DNA of 64,000 bases, from contig DASYYH010000011.1 of assembly GCA_035934015.1 (NCBI GenBank), forward strand, positions 124,001 through 188,000, given 5' to 3'. The stretch is from Candidatus Acidiferrales bacterium. GTDB lineage: Bacteria > Acidobacteriota > Terriglobia > Acidiferrales > UBA7541. Within the stretch, counting starts at the first letter, position 1; every line of letters begins with the position of its first letter. Below the pieces are notes generated by a model. The model saw only the letters and a list, made by a program, of their open reading frames with translations, had not been told where the DNA came from and ran no database searches. Shown one piece after another: positions 45,800 through 54,633 of this stretch. A program made the position numbers and the translations under genes.

Positions 45800-45887
45800 T
45801 GGTGCCGGAGGAGGGGGTCGAACCCTCATGATGCTAAGCACCATTGGATTTTGAGTCCAACGCGTCTGCCAGTTCCGCCACTCCGGC
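45800..45887 (-). tRNA. tRNA-Leu (anticodon CAA)
   Basis: Read on the minus strand the sequence folds as a class II tRNA. The acceptor stem GCCGGAG pairs with CTCCGGC. The anticodon stem TTGGA / TCCAA holds loop CTCAAAA with anticodon CAA (reads UUG). A long variable arm, TGGTGCTTAGCATCA, follows, and the T arm is GAGGG TTCGACC CCCTC. Discriminator A and CCA are encoded (CCA at 45800-45802). The long variable arm fits leucine. Confidence 0.95.
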
Positions 45888-45896
45888 GCAGGGATA

Positions 45897-45925
45897 ATTA
45901 TACAAGGAGATGCGAAAAATTCTCC
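45897..45925 (-). promoter_or_regulatory. Promoter of tRNA-Leu
   Basis: A consensus TATAAT (45897-45902) lies about 10 bp before the tRNA 5' end on the minus strand. A weak -35 (GGAGAA) sits 17 bp further upstream. Confidence 0.55.
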
Positions 45926-46014
45926 ATGCCAGCTTGCATGCGTACACGGGCACTACGGCGAGTTCAAAAAGTCGAGCTCGATCCGCAGCGCGCTTTCGCT
46001 CGATCACAATTCGA

Positions 46015-47088
46015 TCAGAAGATGCCCAATTTCACGTGCAGGAATTTTTTCGGATCGCGCCGAAAATCTCCGATGAGCAGACGCATATCTCCAGTGAGCC
46101 CGGTCATATTGTCATAAAGCTGCGGATCGGTGAAGAACTTGCCGAACGTTCCCTGGCCATTATTCAGCTTTCCTGTGACATCGCGGATGTTCGCCGAAGC
46201 GTCACGAAGATTTGTGAAAAGCGAGTCGTCTGTGAATAGCTTCCCCGCAGTCCCTTGGCCGTTGCGTATGCCGGAAACAAGCGCGTTCGCGTTCGTGAGG
46301 AGCTGGTGCGTTTGGTCGTAAAAGTTCGGATCGTAAATGAACTTGCCGAGGCTTCCTTTTTGCGAGTTTACGGCCGCCGTCATTGACTGGACGTTGTCCA
46401 TTGTGGCGTCGACCTTTTTGTAGAGATCGTCGGACGCGAGCATTTTGCCCACGGAACCCTTGCCCGCCTGAACATCCGCCACCATCGACTCGGCCTTCGT
46501 CGCCATGGTATCAAGATGGTTATAGAGCGACGGATCGTAGATGAATTTTCCAACCGTGCCCTGCCCCCTGCGTACAGCGCTGATAATCTCGCCGACCTGC
46601 TGAGTCAACACGCTCAGGTTCGCCTCCAACTCCACGCCGCGCTCGACGACCTGGGTAACATCTTTGCCAGGATAACCGGGGACATTCCCATTGCTTGGGA
46701 TGACCGAGCCGGTCAGACCACGCGTGATAGTGACATAGCGGTCGCCAAGAAGACCTTGAGTGACGAGGCTAGCTTGCGAATCGCTGCGAATCATGTCCTG
46801 GAAACGCTTGTCGATACTCATATCGATCTCGATGTTGTGCATTTTGTCGGTCGGATGGGGATTGATCTTGATATCCAAGACGTTACCGACACGAACACCC
46901 GCCAGACTGACGTCCGCGCCTGACTGAAGATCCAGTGCTTCCGGCAGAAAGGTTTTAATCCGGTACTTCGCGCCCCAGAAATTGACGCCAGTGACATAAA
47001 AAATCGCGATCGCCAGAACGAACAAGCCCACGAGAACAAACAGACCGACGCGAAGTTCCGTCCAGGTCAACTGTTTTTGCTTCGCCAT
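46015..47088 (-). CDS. mlaD: MlaD-like MCE-domain protein
   Basis: The 357-residue protein has one N-terminal transmembrane helix (LRVGLFVLVGLFVLAIAIFYVTG) and an MCE domain (YRIKTFLPEALDLQSGADVSLAGVRVGNVLDIKI). A long region follows of repeated units such as GQGTVGKFIYDPSLYNHLD, GKGSVGKMLASDDLYKKVD, QKGSLGKFIYDPNFYDQ, GQGTAGKLFTDDSLFTNL and GQGTFGKFFTDPQLYDN. These spaced repeats probably form a helical needle across the periplasm. MlaD binds phospholipid and anchors to the inner-membrane permease. AGGAGG precedes the ATG. It follows mlaE and mlaF. Confidence 0.92.
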   Translation of the reverse strand: MAKQKQLTWTELRVGLFVLVGLFVLAIAIFYVTGVNFWGAKYRIKTFLPEALDLQSGADVSLAGVRVGNVLDIKINPHPTDKMHNIEIDMSIDKRFQDMIRSDSQASLVTQGLLGDRYVTITRGLTGSVIPSNGNVPGYPGKDVTQVVERGVELEANLSVLTQQVGEIISAVRRGQGTVGKFIYDPSLYNHLDTMATKAESMVADVQAGKGSVGKMLASDDLYKKVDATMDNVQSMTAAVNSQKGSLGKFIYDPNFYDQTHQLLTNANALVSGIRNGQGTAGKLFTDDSLFTNLRDASANIRDVTGKLNNGQGTFGKFFTDPQLYDNMTGLTGDMRLLIGDFRRDPKKFLHVKLGIF

Positions 47089-47158
47089 GTCTTTCCTCCT
47101 GAAATTCTAAATTCTGTTTGCTACAAACCGGACTCCCGGCAATCCTTCGCCAGCAAAA

Positions 47159-47998
47159 TCACGCAAGAAATTTTTGGAGATACGGATCGGACGATTTGAG
47201 CAAGTCTGTCGTCGCACCCTGAAAATAAATCTCCCCGCCGCGAAGCACAACGAAATTCGTGGGAGCGAAATGCAAGCCATCCTCATCCTCCCAGACCGGC
47301 ATAACGCGGTTCTCTTTTGGCTCGAAAACAAAATTGGCCAAGCCGAAAGCATCCTGAAGGCGGTGCGTGGCCAAAAGCGACGTGACGCCATTCCGATCTC
47401 GAAGGCGAAGAATGAGCGTGATGATTGTCTGGCTAGTGACCGGGTCAAGGCCGGCTGTCGGCGAATCGTAATAAACGATGGGCGGCTGGTCGACAATGGC
47501 GCGAGCGATGGAGACGCGCCGGCGCATGCCGCCGGAGAGTTCCGAAGGAAACTTGTCATACGCTTCTTCCATTTCCACAAATCGCAAGGCCTCGCGTACG
47601 CGTTGCTCTGTTTCTTCGATCGAAACGGCCTCTTCGCGAAGGCGGAACGAGACATTGTCCGCAACGCCCAGAGAATCGAAAAGCGCGCCCTCTTGAAACA
47701 CAAACCCGATGCGACGCCGGAAATCGAGGAGACCGACTTCGTTCATTTCGGCCAAGTCACGGCCCATGACGAGGACGCGCCCTGAATCCGGGCGCAAGAG
47801 GGCGGCGCCTAACTTGAGGAGAACCGACTTGCCGGAACCGCTTTCGCCCAGAACAACTTTCGTTTCCCCGGGCGCGACTTCGAACGAAATGCCGCGAAGA
47901 ACATCGCCTTCCTCGAAACCGATGCTGACATTCTCGAACCGGATGAGCGGCTTGCCCGGCACGGTCTCCGAATCTTGCAGCGTCTTGCCAGCGCTCAT
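47159..47998 (-). CDS. mlaF: MlaF-like ABC transporter ATPase with altered Walker B
   Basis: The protein of about 279 residues has Walker A (VLGESGSGKSVLLKL), Q-loop (FVFQEGALFDSL), signature (LSGGMRRRVSIARAI) and His switch (LLATHRLQDAF). The Walker B site reads IVYYDSPTAGLDPVT, so Ser takes the place of the usual catalytic Glu after the Asp. The codon is TCG and no frameshift is present. It should power lipid transport with MlaE. The start is placed at ATG 47998 (MSAGKTLQDSE); a TTG at 48016 is possible. It lies between mlaE and mlaD. Confidence 0.9.
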   Translation of the reverse strand: MSAGKTLQDSETVPGKPLIRFENVSIGFEEGDVLRGISFEVAPGETKVVLGESGSGKSVLLKLGAALLRPDSGRVLVMGRDLAEMNEVGLLDFRRRIGFVFQEGALFDSLGVADNVSFRLREEAVSIEETEQRVREALRFVEMEEAYDKFPSELSGGMRRRVSIARAIVDQPPIVYYDSPTAGLDPVTSQTIITLILRLRDRNGVTSLLATHRLQDAFGLANFVFEPKENRVMPVWEDEDGLHFAPTNFVVLRGGEIYFQGATTDLLKSSDPYLQKFLA

Positions 47999-48072
47999 AA
48001 ACGGAATCTCAGGCAAATCATTGATGCTTTCGGTTCACAAAGTCTTCCGATTCGGCCCACGCGAACCCTCCC

Positions 48073-48894
48073 TTACCGAACAAACCAGTACATCAGGAGC
48101 TTCTGGAGGAAGAAATCGAAGATGATAATGGTGATCGAACCAGCCACAACGGCCGACGTCGTCGAGCGCCCAACGCCTTGCGTGCCCCCTTGCGTGCGAA
48201 GACCATAGAAGCAACCGATCGTGGAAATCAGCAGGGCGAAAGCCACGGGCTTCGTTATACCCATGACCAAGTCTCCAAAAGCGAGCGCCTGAATCGCTTG
48301 ATTCCAAAATTGAGGAGCACTAAGACCCAGCATAAAGTGCGAAACGATGTAACCGCCGATGAGGCCGACGAGATCAGCGACGGCAGTAAGCAAAGGCAAT
48401 GCGATCAACGTGGCAAGCACGCGCGGAACCACCAATTTCCTCACAGGATCCACGCCGAGCGCTCGCATGGCGTCCACCTGCTCTGTGACAACCATCGATC
48501 CGAGTTCCGACGCGATGGCCGAGCCGTTCCGGCCCGTGACGAGGAGTCCGGCGATCACCGGCCCAAGCTCACGCACTAACGCAAGAGAAACCGCATAGCC
48601 CGTGATGGCTGTTTCTCCGAAACGCTGGAACTGTTGTGCGGTGTTCAACACCATGACGCCGCCGATAAAAAGGCCCGTCAGCAAAATGATCGGCAGGGAA
48701 CCCACGCCGATGAGGTCCGTCTGCTCGAGGACATCCTCAAAATAAAACGGCGGCGAAAGCATCTTGACGACTGTATCGGCCAAGAGAAAGGAGTAATTTT
48801 GCAGCGAAAGGACGATGCGCTTGAACGCTATATCGAGCGTGGAGATGAGCGAAGGCTGAGAAGGCTCGGGCATCTTTGGAGTGAGCGTCGCCAT
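48073..48894 (-). CDS. mlaE: MlaE-like permease
   Basis: The 273-residue membrane protein has the MlaE core: LPIILLTGLFIGGVMVLNTAQQF, LVRELGPVIAGLLVTGRNGSAIASELGSMVVTEQVDAMRALGVDPV and further helices to the end. It forms the inner-membrane dimer of a lipid transport system between the membranes. The start at 48894 (MATLTPKMPE) is supported by a promoter whose -35 covers the earlier ATG at 48945. It heads the mlaE-F-D run. No mlaB or mlaC is present here. Confidence 0.93.
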   Translation of the reverse strand: MATLTPKMPEPSQPSLISTLDIAFKRIVLSLQNYSFLLADTVVKMLSPPFYFEDVLEQTDLIGVGSLPIILLTGLFIGGVMVLNTAQQFQRFGETAITGYAVSLALVRELGPVIAGLLVTGRNGSAIASELGSMVVTEQVDAMRALGVDPVRKLVVPRVLATLIALPLLTAVADLVGLIGGYIVSHFMLGLSAPQFWNQAIQALAFGDLVMGITKPVAFALLISTIGCFYGLRTQGGTQGVGRSTTSAVVAGSITIIIFDFFLQKLLMYWFVR

Positions 48895-48916
48895 CGTGCA
48901 CAGAGGGTGCAGCGAC

Positions 48917-48945
48917 AGCGTAACGTTCACCGCAGGGGACGTCAA
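48917..48945 (-). promoter_or_regulatory. Promoter of the mla operon
   Basis: On the minus strand TTGACG (48940-48945) and TACGCT (48917-48922) have a 17-bp spacer, 22 bp before the ATG at 48894. This excludes the ATG at 48945 as start. Confidence 0.65.
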
Positions 48946-48988
48946 GGCGTCTCGAAAGGTATTTTCGACGCCGAACGCTTGAGGTTGC

Positions 48989-49017
48989 TTTACGTTAAAT
49001 AAAGTGTCCGGTAGAAT
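48989..49017 (+). promoter_or_regulatory. Promoter of aroC
   Basis: TTTACG (48989-48994) and TAGAAT (49012-49017) with a 17-bp spacer, about 38 bp before the aroC ATG. It lies back to back with the mla promoter. Confidence 0.55.
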
Positions 49018-49054
49018 CGTGCGTCACTTCGGTTGCGCGCGAGCACATTAGAGA

Positions 49055-50227
49055 ATGCTGCGATTTTTCACGGCGGGCGAATCCCATGGACAGGCGCTGA
49101 TTGCGTGGATTTCCGGCTTGCCTGCGGGAGTTGCGGTGGATGTGGAGTTCGTCAACCGCGAACTGCACCGTCGGCAGCTCGGCTATGGCCGCGGCGGAAG
49201 GCAGAAAATCGAGAAGGACCACGCGGATTTTTTGGCGGGCGTGCGCCATGGACATACGATTGGAGCCCCGATCGCGATCCGCATCGAGAACCGCGATTGG
49301 AAGAATTGGGAGAAAGCTCTGCCGGTGGAGGATGTTGACGGCGCGGAGGAAGCGCAGCGGGCTCTGACTTCACCACGGCCGGGACACGCAGATTTGGCCG
49401 GCGCGCTGAAATTCAATTTGCATGATGCGCGCTATGTTCTCGAACGCGCGTCGGCGAGAGAGACAGCGGCCAGGACGGCGGCAGGAAGCATGAGCAAGCT
49501 TCTGCTTCGCGAATTCGGAATCGAAGTGCTCAGCCATACGATTGCCGTGGGACACATCCGGCTGGAGCGCGCCGTGACGTGGCGAGAAATTGAGGCTGTT
49601 TGTGCAAATCTGGATTCTCCTTTGCGCTGCGTGGACGCAGAAAGAGAAACGCAGATGAAGGCTGAAGTCGATCAGGCTTTGCGTGCAGGCGATTCCGTCG
49701 GAGGAATCTTCGAGGTCGTCGCGCACGGCGCGCCTCCGGGACTTGGAAGCCACGCTCAGTGGGATGAAAAACTGGATGGGAGGCTGGCGCGAGCAGTGAT
49801 GTCCGTTCAAGCAGTCAAAGGCGTTGAGATCGGCGCCGGAGTCGCGAATGCCACTTCCTATGGCTCGGAAGTTCAAGACGAAATTGGATATGATAGTAAC
49901 CGGAAGCGTTTTCAAAGGAGTTCGAATCGCGCTGGTGGCGTCGAAGGCGGAATTACAAACGGCGAAGATGTCGTGGTGCGCGGTTATCTGAAGCCGATTT
50001 CCACGCTGCGCCGCGCACTTGCTTCGGCCGATTTGCAAACGAAAGAAAGTCTGAAAGCGGCGTACGAGCGATCCGACATTTGCGTGGTTCCAGCGGCGGG
50101 CGTGATCGCCGAGGCGATGGTATCGCACGTTCTGGCGGAAGCATTCTTGGAAAAGTTCGGGGGCGATTCGCTCGAAGAAACGCGCCGGAATTTTCAGGGC
50201 TATCTAAAGCAACTCGACGACTTCTAA
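49055..50227 (+). CDS. aroC: Chorismate synthase
   Basis: The 390-residue protein opens MLRFFTAGESHGQALIAWISGLPAG and has GHADLAGALKFNLHDARYVLERASARETAARTAAG and an RSSNRAGGVEGGITNGEDVVV block, all typical of chorismate synthase. It converts EPSP to chorismate with reduced FMN at the end of the shikimate pathway. It is followed 32 bp later by def, probably in one transcript with the genes downstream. Confidence 0.97.
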   Translation: MLRFFTAGESHGQALIAWISGLPAGVAVDVEFVNRELHRRQLGYGRGGRQKIEKDHADFLAGVRHGHTIGAPIAIRIENRDWKNWEKALPVEDVDGAEEAQRALTSPRPGHADLAGALKFNLHDARYVLERASARETAARTAAGSMSKLLLREFGIEVLSHTIAVGHIRLERAVTWREIEAVCANLDSPLRCVDAERETQMKAEVDQALRAGDSVGGIFEVVAHGAPPGLGSHAQWDEKLDGRLARAVMSVQAVKGVEIGAGVANATSYGSEVQDEIGYDSNRKRFQRSSNRAGGVEGGITNGEDVVVRGYLKPISTLRRALASADLQTKESLKAAYERSDICVVPAAGVIAEAMVSHVLAEAFLEKFGGDSLEETRRNFQGYLKQLDDF

Positions 50228-50259
50228 GGCAGCCTGGAAACACGACAGGACATGACACG

Positions 50260-50769
50260 ATGATTTATCGGATTACAAAATATCCAGCAGAGATTCTGGA
50301 ACGGCCGACGAAGCCGGTGGAAAAATTCGATGCGGATCTGGCCAAGCTCACCGAGGACATGTTCGAATCGATGTATGCAGCGCAAGGAGTCGGCCTGGCG
50401 GCGCCGCAAATCGGCCTGGGCTTGCGCTTGACCGTAATTGATGTGACGGTTGGCAAAAATCCGGAGGCGAAACTTGTGCTCGCCAACCCGCGGATTCTCC
50501 ATTCCGAGGGCGAACAGCGCGAAGAGGAGGGCTGCCTTTCGATTCCCGGGTTTCGCGGAAGCGTGCTGCGACCCGCTTACGTGACCGTGCGGGCGCAGGA
50601 TGTGGCCGGAAAAGAATTTGAGATGAAAGGCGAAGGCATGCTGGCGCGCGCCTTCTGCCACGAAATTGACCACCTCGATGGCATCCTCTATTTGAATCAC
50701 CTCAGCATGCTGAAGCGCGACCTCATCAAGAGAAAAATCCGCAAACTGATCAAGGCTGGGGATTGGTAG
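50260..50769 (+). CDS. def: Peptide deformylase
   Basis: The 169-residue protein has all three motifs: GVGLAAPQIG, EEGCLSIPG and the zinc-binding HEIDHLDG. It removes the formyl group from nascent proteins and is paired with fmt, six bases downstream. The start at 50260 (MIYRITKYPAEIL) is the family start; the open frame upstream lies in aroC. Confidence 0.97.
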   Translation: MIYRITKYPAEILERPTKPVEKFDADLAKLTEDMFESMYAAQGVGLAAPQIGLGLRLTVIDVTVGKNPEAKLVLANPRILHSEGEQREEEGCLSIPGFRGSVLRPAYVTVRAQDVAGKEFEMKGEGMLARAFCHEIDHLDGILYLNHLSMLKRDLIKRKIRKLIKAGDW

Positions 50770-50775
50770 AAACAC

Positions 50776-51723
50776 GTGCCGTTGAGAATCGTCTTCTGCG
50801 GCACTCCGGCATTTGGACTTCCTGCGCTCAAGCAATTGATCGCCGAGAAAGATTTTTCTATTGAGGCGGTGATCACGCAGCCGGACCGTCCGAGCGGGCG
50901 CGGTCAAAAGCCGGCGACTCCCCCCATCAAGAATGTGGCTGTTGAAGCCGGCATCAGAATTTATCAACCGGAGAAAATTCGGCAGGACGCGGCGCGAGAG
51001 TTTCTGAGAGACATTGCGCCGGATGCCGTGGTTATCATTGCGTATGGACAAATTATCCCGAGCGAACTTTTGCAGATTCCACGCCTGGGTTGGATCAACC
51101 TGCATGGTTCGCTTCTGCCGCGTGATCGCGGGGCTGCGCCGATACAACGCGCCATTCTGCAAGGAGAGACGCGCACGGGCCTGACGACAATGCAAATCGA
51201 CGCAGGATTAGATACAGGCCCGATTCTCGAACAACGAGAGATCCAAATCGGCGCGGACGAAACGACTCCACAGTTGATGGCGCGAATGGCCGAAGAAGGT
51301 GCGCCGCTGATGATTGAGACGCTTCTCAACCTGGATCGCGGTGCCATCGCTCCAAGACCGCAAGACAATTCTCTCGCGACCTTCGCGCCGCCTTTGAGAA
51401 AAGGGGAAGGGCTGGTCGGCTGGCTGCAGCCAGCGCAGGTGATTTACAACCAGATTCGTGCGCTCCAGCCGTGGCCGGGCACATACACACGATTTCGCAA
51501 TCGCATGTGCCACATCTGGGGCAAGCCAGCGGAGAGCCCTTCTGTAACTGGAGCTGCCGAACCGGGCACGATTGTCGCAAACCGCGGCGAAATTTTCGTC
51601 GCGTGCGGCAGCGAAACGTGGCTCAACGTTTCGCACGTGCAGCCAGAAGGGCGGAAGCGGATGACTGCGCAGGAATTTGCGAACGGCGCGCGATTCGCTG
51701 CAAAAGAACGGTTCCTATCCTGA
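50776..51723 (+). CDS. fmt: Methionyl-tRNA formyltransferase
   Basis: The 315-residue protein has the formyltransferase core with LRIVFCGTPAFGLPALK, TQPDRPSGRGQK, INLHGSLLPRDRGAAPIQRAIL and the catalytic Asp in GLDTGPI, then the C-terminal tRNA-binding domain. The loop reads SLLPRDRG where an aromatic residue is usual before RG. The start codon is GTG at 50776. It formylates initiator Met-tRNA. Confidence 0.96.
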   Translation: MPLRIVFCGTPAFGLPALKQLIAEKDFSIEAVITQPDRPSGRGQKPATPPIKNVAVEAGIRIYQPEKIRQDAAREFLRDIAPDAVVIIAYGQIIPSELLQIPRLGWINLHGSLLPRDRGAAPIQRAILQGETRTGLTTMQIDAGLDTGPILEQREIQIGADETTPQLMARMAEEGAPLMIETLLNLDRGAIAPRPQDNSLATFAPPLRKGEGLVGWLQPAQVIYNQIRALQPWPGTYTRFRNRMCHIWGKPAESPSVTGAAEPGTIVANRGEIFVACGSETWLNVSHVQPEGRKRMTAQEFANGARFAAKERFLS

Positions 51724-51741
51724 GGTTTGCTCAAAAAACCA

Positions 51742-53100
51742 ATGGCGATCAGCCCTGCAAGAAAAATCGCATACAGCATCTTGCTGCGCGTCGAAACGCA
51801 GCGCGCGTACGCCTCGGATTTGCTCCACTCACGAGTAGATGCGGACGTTACTGCTCGCGACGCGGCGCTGACTACGGAGCTTGTTCTCGGCGTGCTGCGC
51901 CGGCAAAACCTGCTCGATTTTTTCATTGAACGCTACACGGGCAAGAAGTTTGCCAGGCTTGATGCTGAAATACTGATTGCGTTACGCCTGGGAATTTATC
52001 AGCTGCGGTTTCTCTCTCGCGTTCCTGCGCGGGCCGCGGTCAACGAATCCGCAGAGATAGTCAAGCGTACGAGCAAGAAATCGGCTGTGGCCCTGGTCAA
52101 TGCCGTACTGCGCCGTGCAGCAGAGGAGAAAGACCGCCCCGCGGAAGAACTGATTCCCGCCGGACTACCACCGGTCGAATCGCTTTCGATTTTATTCTCG
52201 CACCCGGCGTGGCTCGTCGAGCGATGGCTGCGGCAATTCGGCGAAACAAAAACCAGAGCGTTGCTGGCAATAAATAATCAGCCGCCGAAACAGGCGTGCG
52301 CGATAACGGACTCGATCGAAAGAGAAGAATTGCTGCACTCACTCAAAGAAACGGGAATCGAATTTGCGCCCGGGAAATTGCTGCGCGATGCAATCATCCT
52401 GAATCGCGGGAATCTGCTAGGGACGCGCGCTTTTCAGGAAGGGAAAGTCGCAATTCAAGATGAAGCCTCTCAGCTAATTCCGTCACTCTTGCACGTATCG
52501 CCGGGGAATTCCGTACTGGATCTTTGCGCTGCTCCCGGAGGAAAAACAATCGCCCTAGGGCGTGCTGCGGGACGAACTGCCATGATTGTCGCTTCGGACC
52601 TGCACGAAAAGAGACTGGGCCAGATGGCTGAGCGTCTGAAGAAGGCCAGTCCGGTGAATGTGAAGCTGGTAGCGCTAGACGGTACCACTTCGCTGCCATT
52701 TGGGCGCAAATTCGATCGCATACTTGTAGACGCCCCGTGCTCAGGAACCGGAACTCTCGCGCGAAATCCAGAGATTCGCTGGCGATTGACTCCCGAGGGC
52801 ATGGCCGAACTTCGCCGGCAACAGGTTGCTCTTCTCTCCTCAGCCCTCGAATGCCTTTCACCCGACGGAGAACTCGTGTACTCGACCTGTTCCCTCGAAG
52901 CCGAAGAGAATGATGAAGTCGTCCGCGAAATTTTGAGAGCGCACCCGGATTTCACGATGAGCCCGATCGAAATTCCCGACAACGCGCTGGCGTCTGGCGT
53001 TGCTGTAGACGACCTGGTTGGCGCCGACGGTGCATTTCGTACGTTCCCGCCCCATGCTCACACTGACGGTTTTTTTGCCGTGCGACTGCGCCGACGGTAA
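51742..53100 (+). CDS. rsmB: 16S rRNA (cytosine967-C5)-methyltransferase RsmB
   Basis: The protein of about 452 residues has an N-terminal NusB-like domain (ISPARKIAYSILLRVETQRAYASDLL) and a methyltransferase domain with SAM motif VLDLCAAPGGKTIALG, DAPCSGTGTLARNPEIRW and the catalytic Cys in YSTCSLEAEENDEVV. It methylates C967 of 16S rRNA. ATG at 51742 is preferred; a TTG at 51727 is also in frame. It sits in the conserved def-fmt-rsmB order. Confidence 0.95.
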   Translation: MAISPARKIAYSILLRVETQRAYASDLLHSRVDADVTARDAALTTELVLGVLRRQNLLDFFIERYTGKKFARLDAEILIALRLGIYQLRFLSRVPARAAVNESAEIVKRTSKKSAVALVNAVLRRAAEEKDRPAEELIPAGLPPVESLSILFSHPAWLVERWLRQFGETKTRALLAINNQPPKQACAITDSIEREELLHSLKETGIEFAPGKLLRDAIILNRGNLLGTRAFQEGKVAIQDEASQLIPSLLHVSPGNSVLDLCAAPGGKTIALGRAAGRTAMIVASDLHEKRLGQMAERLKKASPVNVKLVALDGTTSLPFGRKFDRILVDAPCSGTGTLARNPEIRWRLTPEGMAELRRQQVALLSSALECLSPDGELVYSTCSLEAEENDEVVREILRAHPDFTMSPIEIPDNALASGVAVDDLVGADGAFRTFPPHAHTDGFFAVRLRRR

Positions 53101-53183
53101 CGAGCACGCAGCGGATTGAGCAGTGAACGTTGAACGGAATTTTCTGGAATGCTAGTCTCGCTAGCGCCTGGGAGAACTGCTTC

Positions 53184-53909
53184 ATGGGATTTCGTGAACG
53201 GATCGAATGGGCCGGACGGATGGCGTTGCTGGTTTTTGTGCTGGCGTCCATTGCGTTCTTGAGCGCCATCCTGACGATGCGCTTCGCGATTCAAGGCCGC
53301 GAGACCATCACGCCAAGCCTCACAGGCGTCACATTGCAGCGAGCGCAGGCGCGGCTCGCGGCGTATGGCCTTCATGTGAGAGTCGAAGACCGCATCTATA
53401 GCAATTTGCCGGAAGATTCGATCGTGCGGCAAAGCCCTCCCGCGGGAGCAGAGTTGAAAGAAGGCGAATGGGTGCACGTCGTTTTGAGTCTTGGACCGCA
53501 GAAAGTTGCCATCCCTTTGCTCGAAAACCGCAGTCTGCGTGCCGCGCAGATCGAACTTTTGAGTGAAGGCCTTCAAATAGGCGAGATTTCCAGCGCGTAT
53601 TTGCCGGAATTCCCCGCAGACGTTGTCCTGGAGCAGGATCCTCCGGCCGGTGCGGCCAACGCCACAAGCCCGCATGTGGATATGCTTGTTTCTCTCGGCC
53701 CTGAAACAGTGGCTTACGTCATGCCGGCGCTCGAAGGAAAAACTCTCGCCGAAGCGCAGCAGGAATTGGCGGCAGCAGGCCTGAAGGTTGACAAGATTAC
53801 CCAAATGCCTCTAACGGGCAAACCGGCAGGTACGGTCACGTCCCAACTGCCGTTGCGCGGCGCGCGAGTTGATGCGGACACACCGGTCGAGCTCGAAGTT
53901 GCGCAATAA
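53184..53909 (+). CDS. Membrane-anchored protein with three PASTA domains, no kinase
   Basis: The 241-residue protein has one transmembrane helix (MALLVFVLASIAFLSAILTMRF, about 13-34) and three PASTA repeats (about 41-105, 106-173 and 174-241). Each repeat begins with a conserved P and L..A, and the first two end in a QxPPAG-type motif (RQSPPAGAELKEGEWVHVVLS, EQDPPAGAANATSPHVDMLVS). PASTA domains bind peptidoglycan fragments or cell-division partners. No kinase or transpeptidase domain is attached. GGGAG precedes the ATG at 53184. It lies between rsmB and rpe, the place where PASTA kinases are found in many Gram-positives. Confidence 0.9.
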   Translation: MGFRERIEWAGRMALLVFVLASIAFLSAILTMRFAIQGRETITPSLTGVTLQRAQARLAAYGLHVRVEDRIYSNLPEDSIVRQSPPAGAELKEGEWVHVVLSLGPQKVAIPLLENRSLRAAQIELLSEGLQIGEISSAYLPEFPADVVLEQDPPAGAANATSPHVDMLVSLGPETVAYVMPALEGKTLAEAQQELAAAGLKVDKITQMPLTGKPAGTVTSQLPLRGARVDADTPVELEVAQ

Positions 53910-53946
53910 CAACGCCAGTGCCTGTGCTACAATCCGATTGAGCGAG

Positions 53947-54633
53947 ATGAATCGTCGCCCTCTCGAAATCGCGCCCTCAATTTTGGCCGCTAACTTTGCC
54001 ATCCTCGGCGCTGAGGTTCGCGCGGTCGAAGAGGCGGGCGCGTCGGTGATCCACGTTGACGTAATGGACGGCCATTTTGTGCCGAACATCTCGATTGGCG
54101 TGCCGATCGTGCAGTCGCTGAGCAAGGCAACCCGGCTGCCGCTGGATGTGCATCTGATGATTGAACGGCCGGGGGAGTTTGTGGCTGCGTTCGCGAAGGC
54201 TGGCGCGCACCGAATCATTGTTCATCAGGAAGCGACAGCTCATCTGGACCGCGTGATCGCGTCGATTCATGAGCAAAATCGCGAGGCGGGTGTGGCGATT
54301 AACCCGGCGACACCGGTAAAAACGCTAAGCGAGATATGGGATCGAATCGAGACCGTGCTGGTCATGACTGTCAATCCGGGATTCGGCGGACAGAAATTCA
54401 TTCCGCAAACGGTGGAGAAGATTCGCGAGTTGCAGGATGCACGGTCGCGCTATAATTGCGGGTTTCGAATTGCCGTAGACGGGGGAGTAGTGCTGGAAAA
54501 TACGGCAGAACTGGTAAGCGCAGGCGCAGATACGCTGGTGGCTGGCACCTCCATTTTTCACACGCCGAATCCGGGCGCCGCAGTCCGCGAAATGCGGCAA
54601 GCGGCCAATGAGGCGATTTCGCAAAGGGTCTGA
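53947..54633 (+). CDS. rpe: Ribulose-phosphate 3-epimerase
   Basis: The 228-residue TIM-barrel protein has LEIAPSILAANFAILGAEV, VIHVDVMDGHFVPNISIG, DVHLMIERP, VNPGFGGQKFI and AVDGGV, all Rpe motifs with the metal-binding His and Asp residues. It interconverts ribulose-5-phosphate and xylulose-5-phosphate. The start at 53947 (MNRRPLEIAPS) follows GAGCGAG; an upstream ATG at 53869 overlaps the PASTA gene and is not used. Confidence 0.96.
   Translation: MNRRPLEIAPSILAANFAILGAEVRAVEEAGASVIHVDVMDGHFVPNISIGVPIVQSLSKATRLPLDVHLMIERPGEFVAAFAKAGAHRIIVHQEATAHLDRVIASIHEQNREAGVAINPATPVKTLSEIWDRIETVLVMTVNPGFGGQKFIPQTVEKIRELQDARSRYNCGFRIAVDGGVVLENTAELVSAGADTLVAGTSIFHTPNPGAAVREMRQAANEAISQRV

Noticed and set aside
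45804-45844. Upstream extension of the PilZ frame through the tRNA gene
   Set aside because: The sequence is tRNA-Leu; the PilZ protein starts at 45649.
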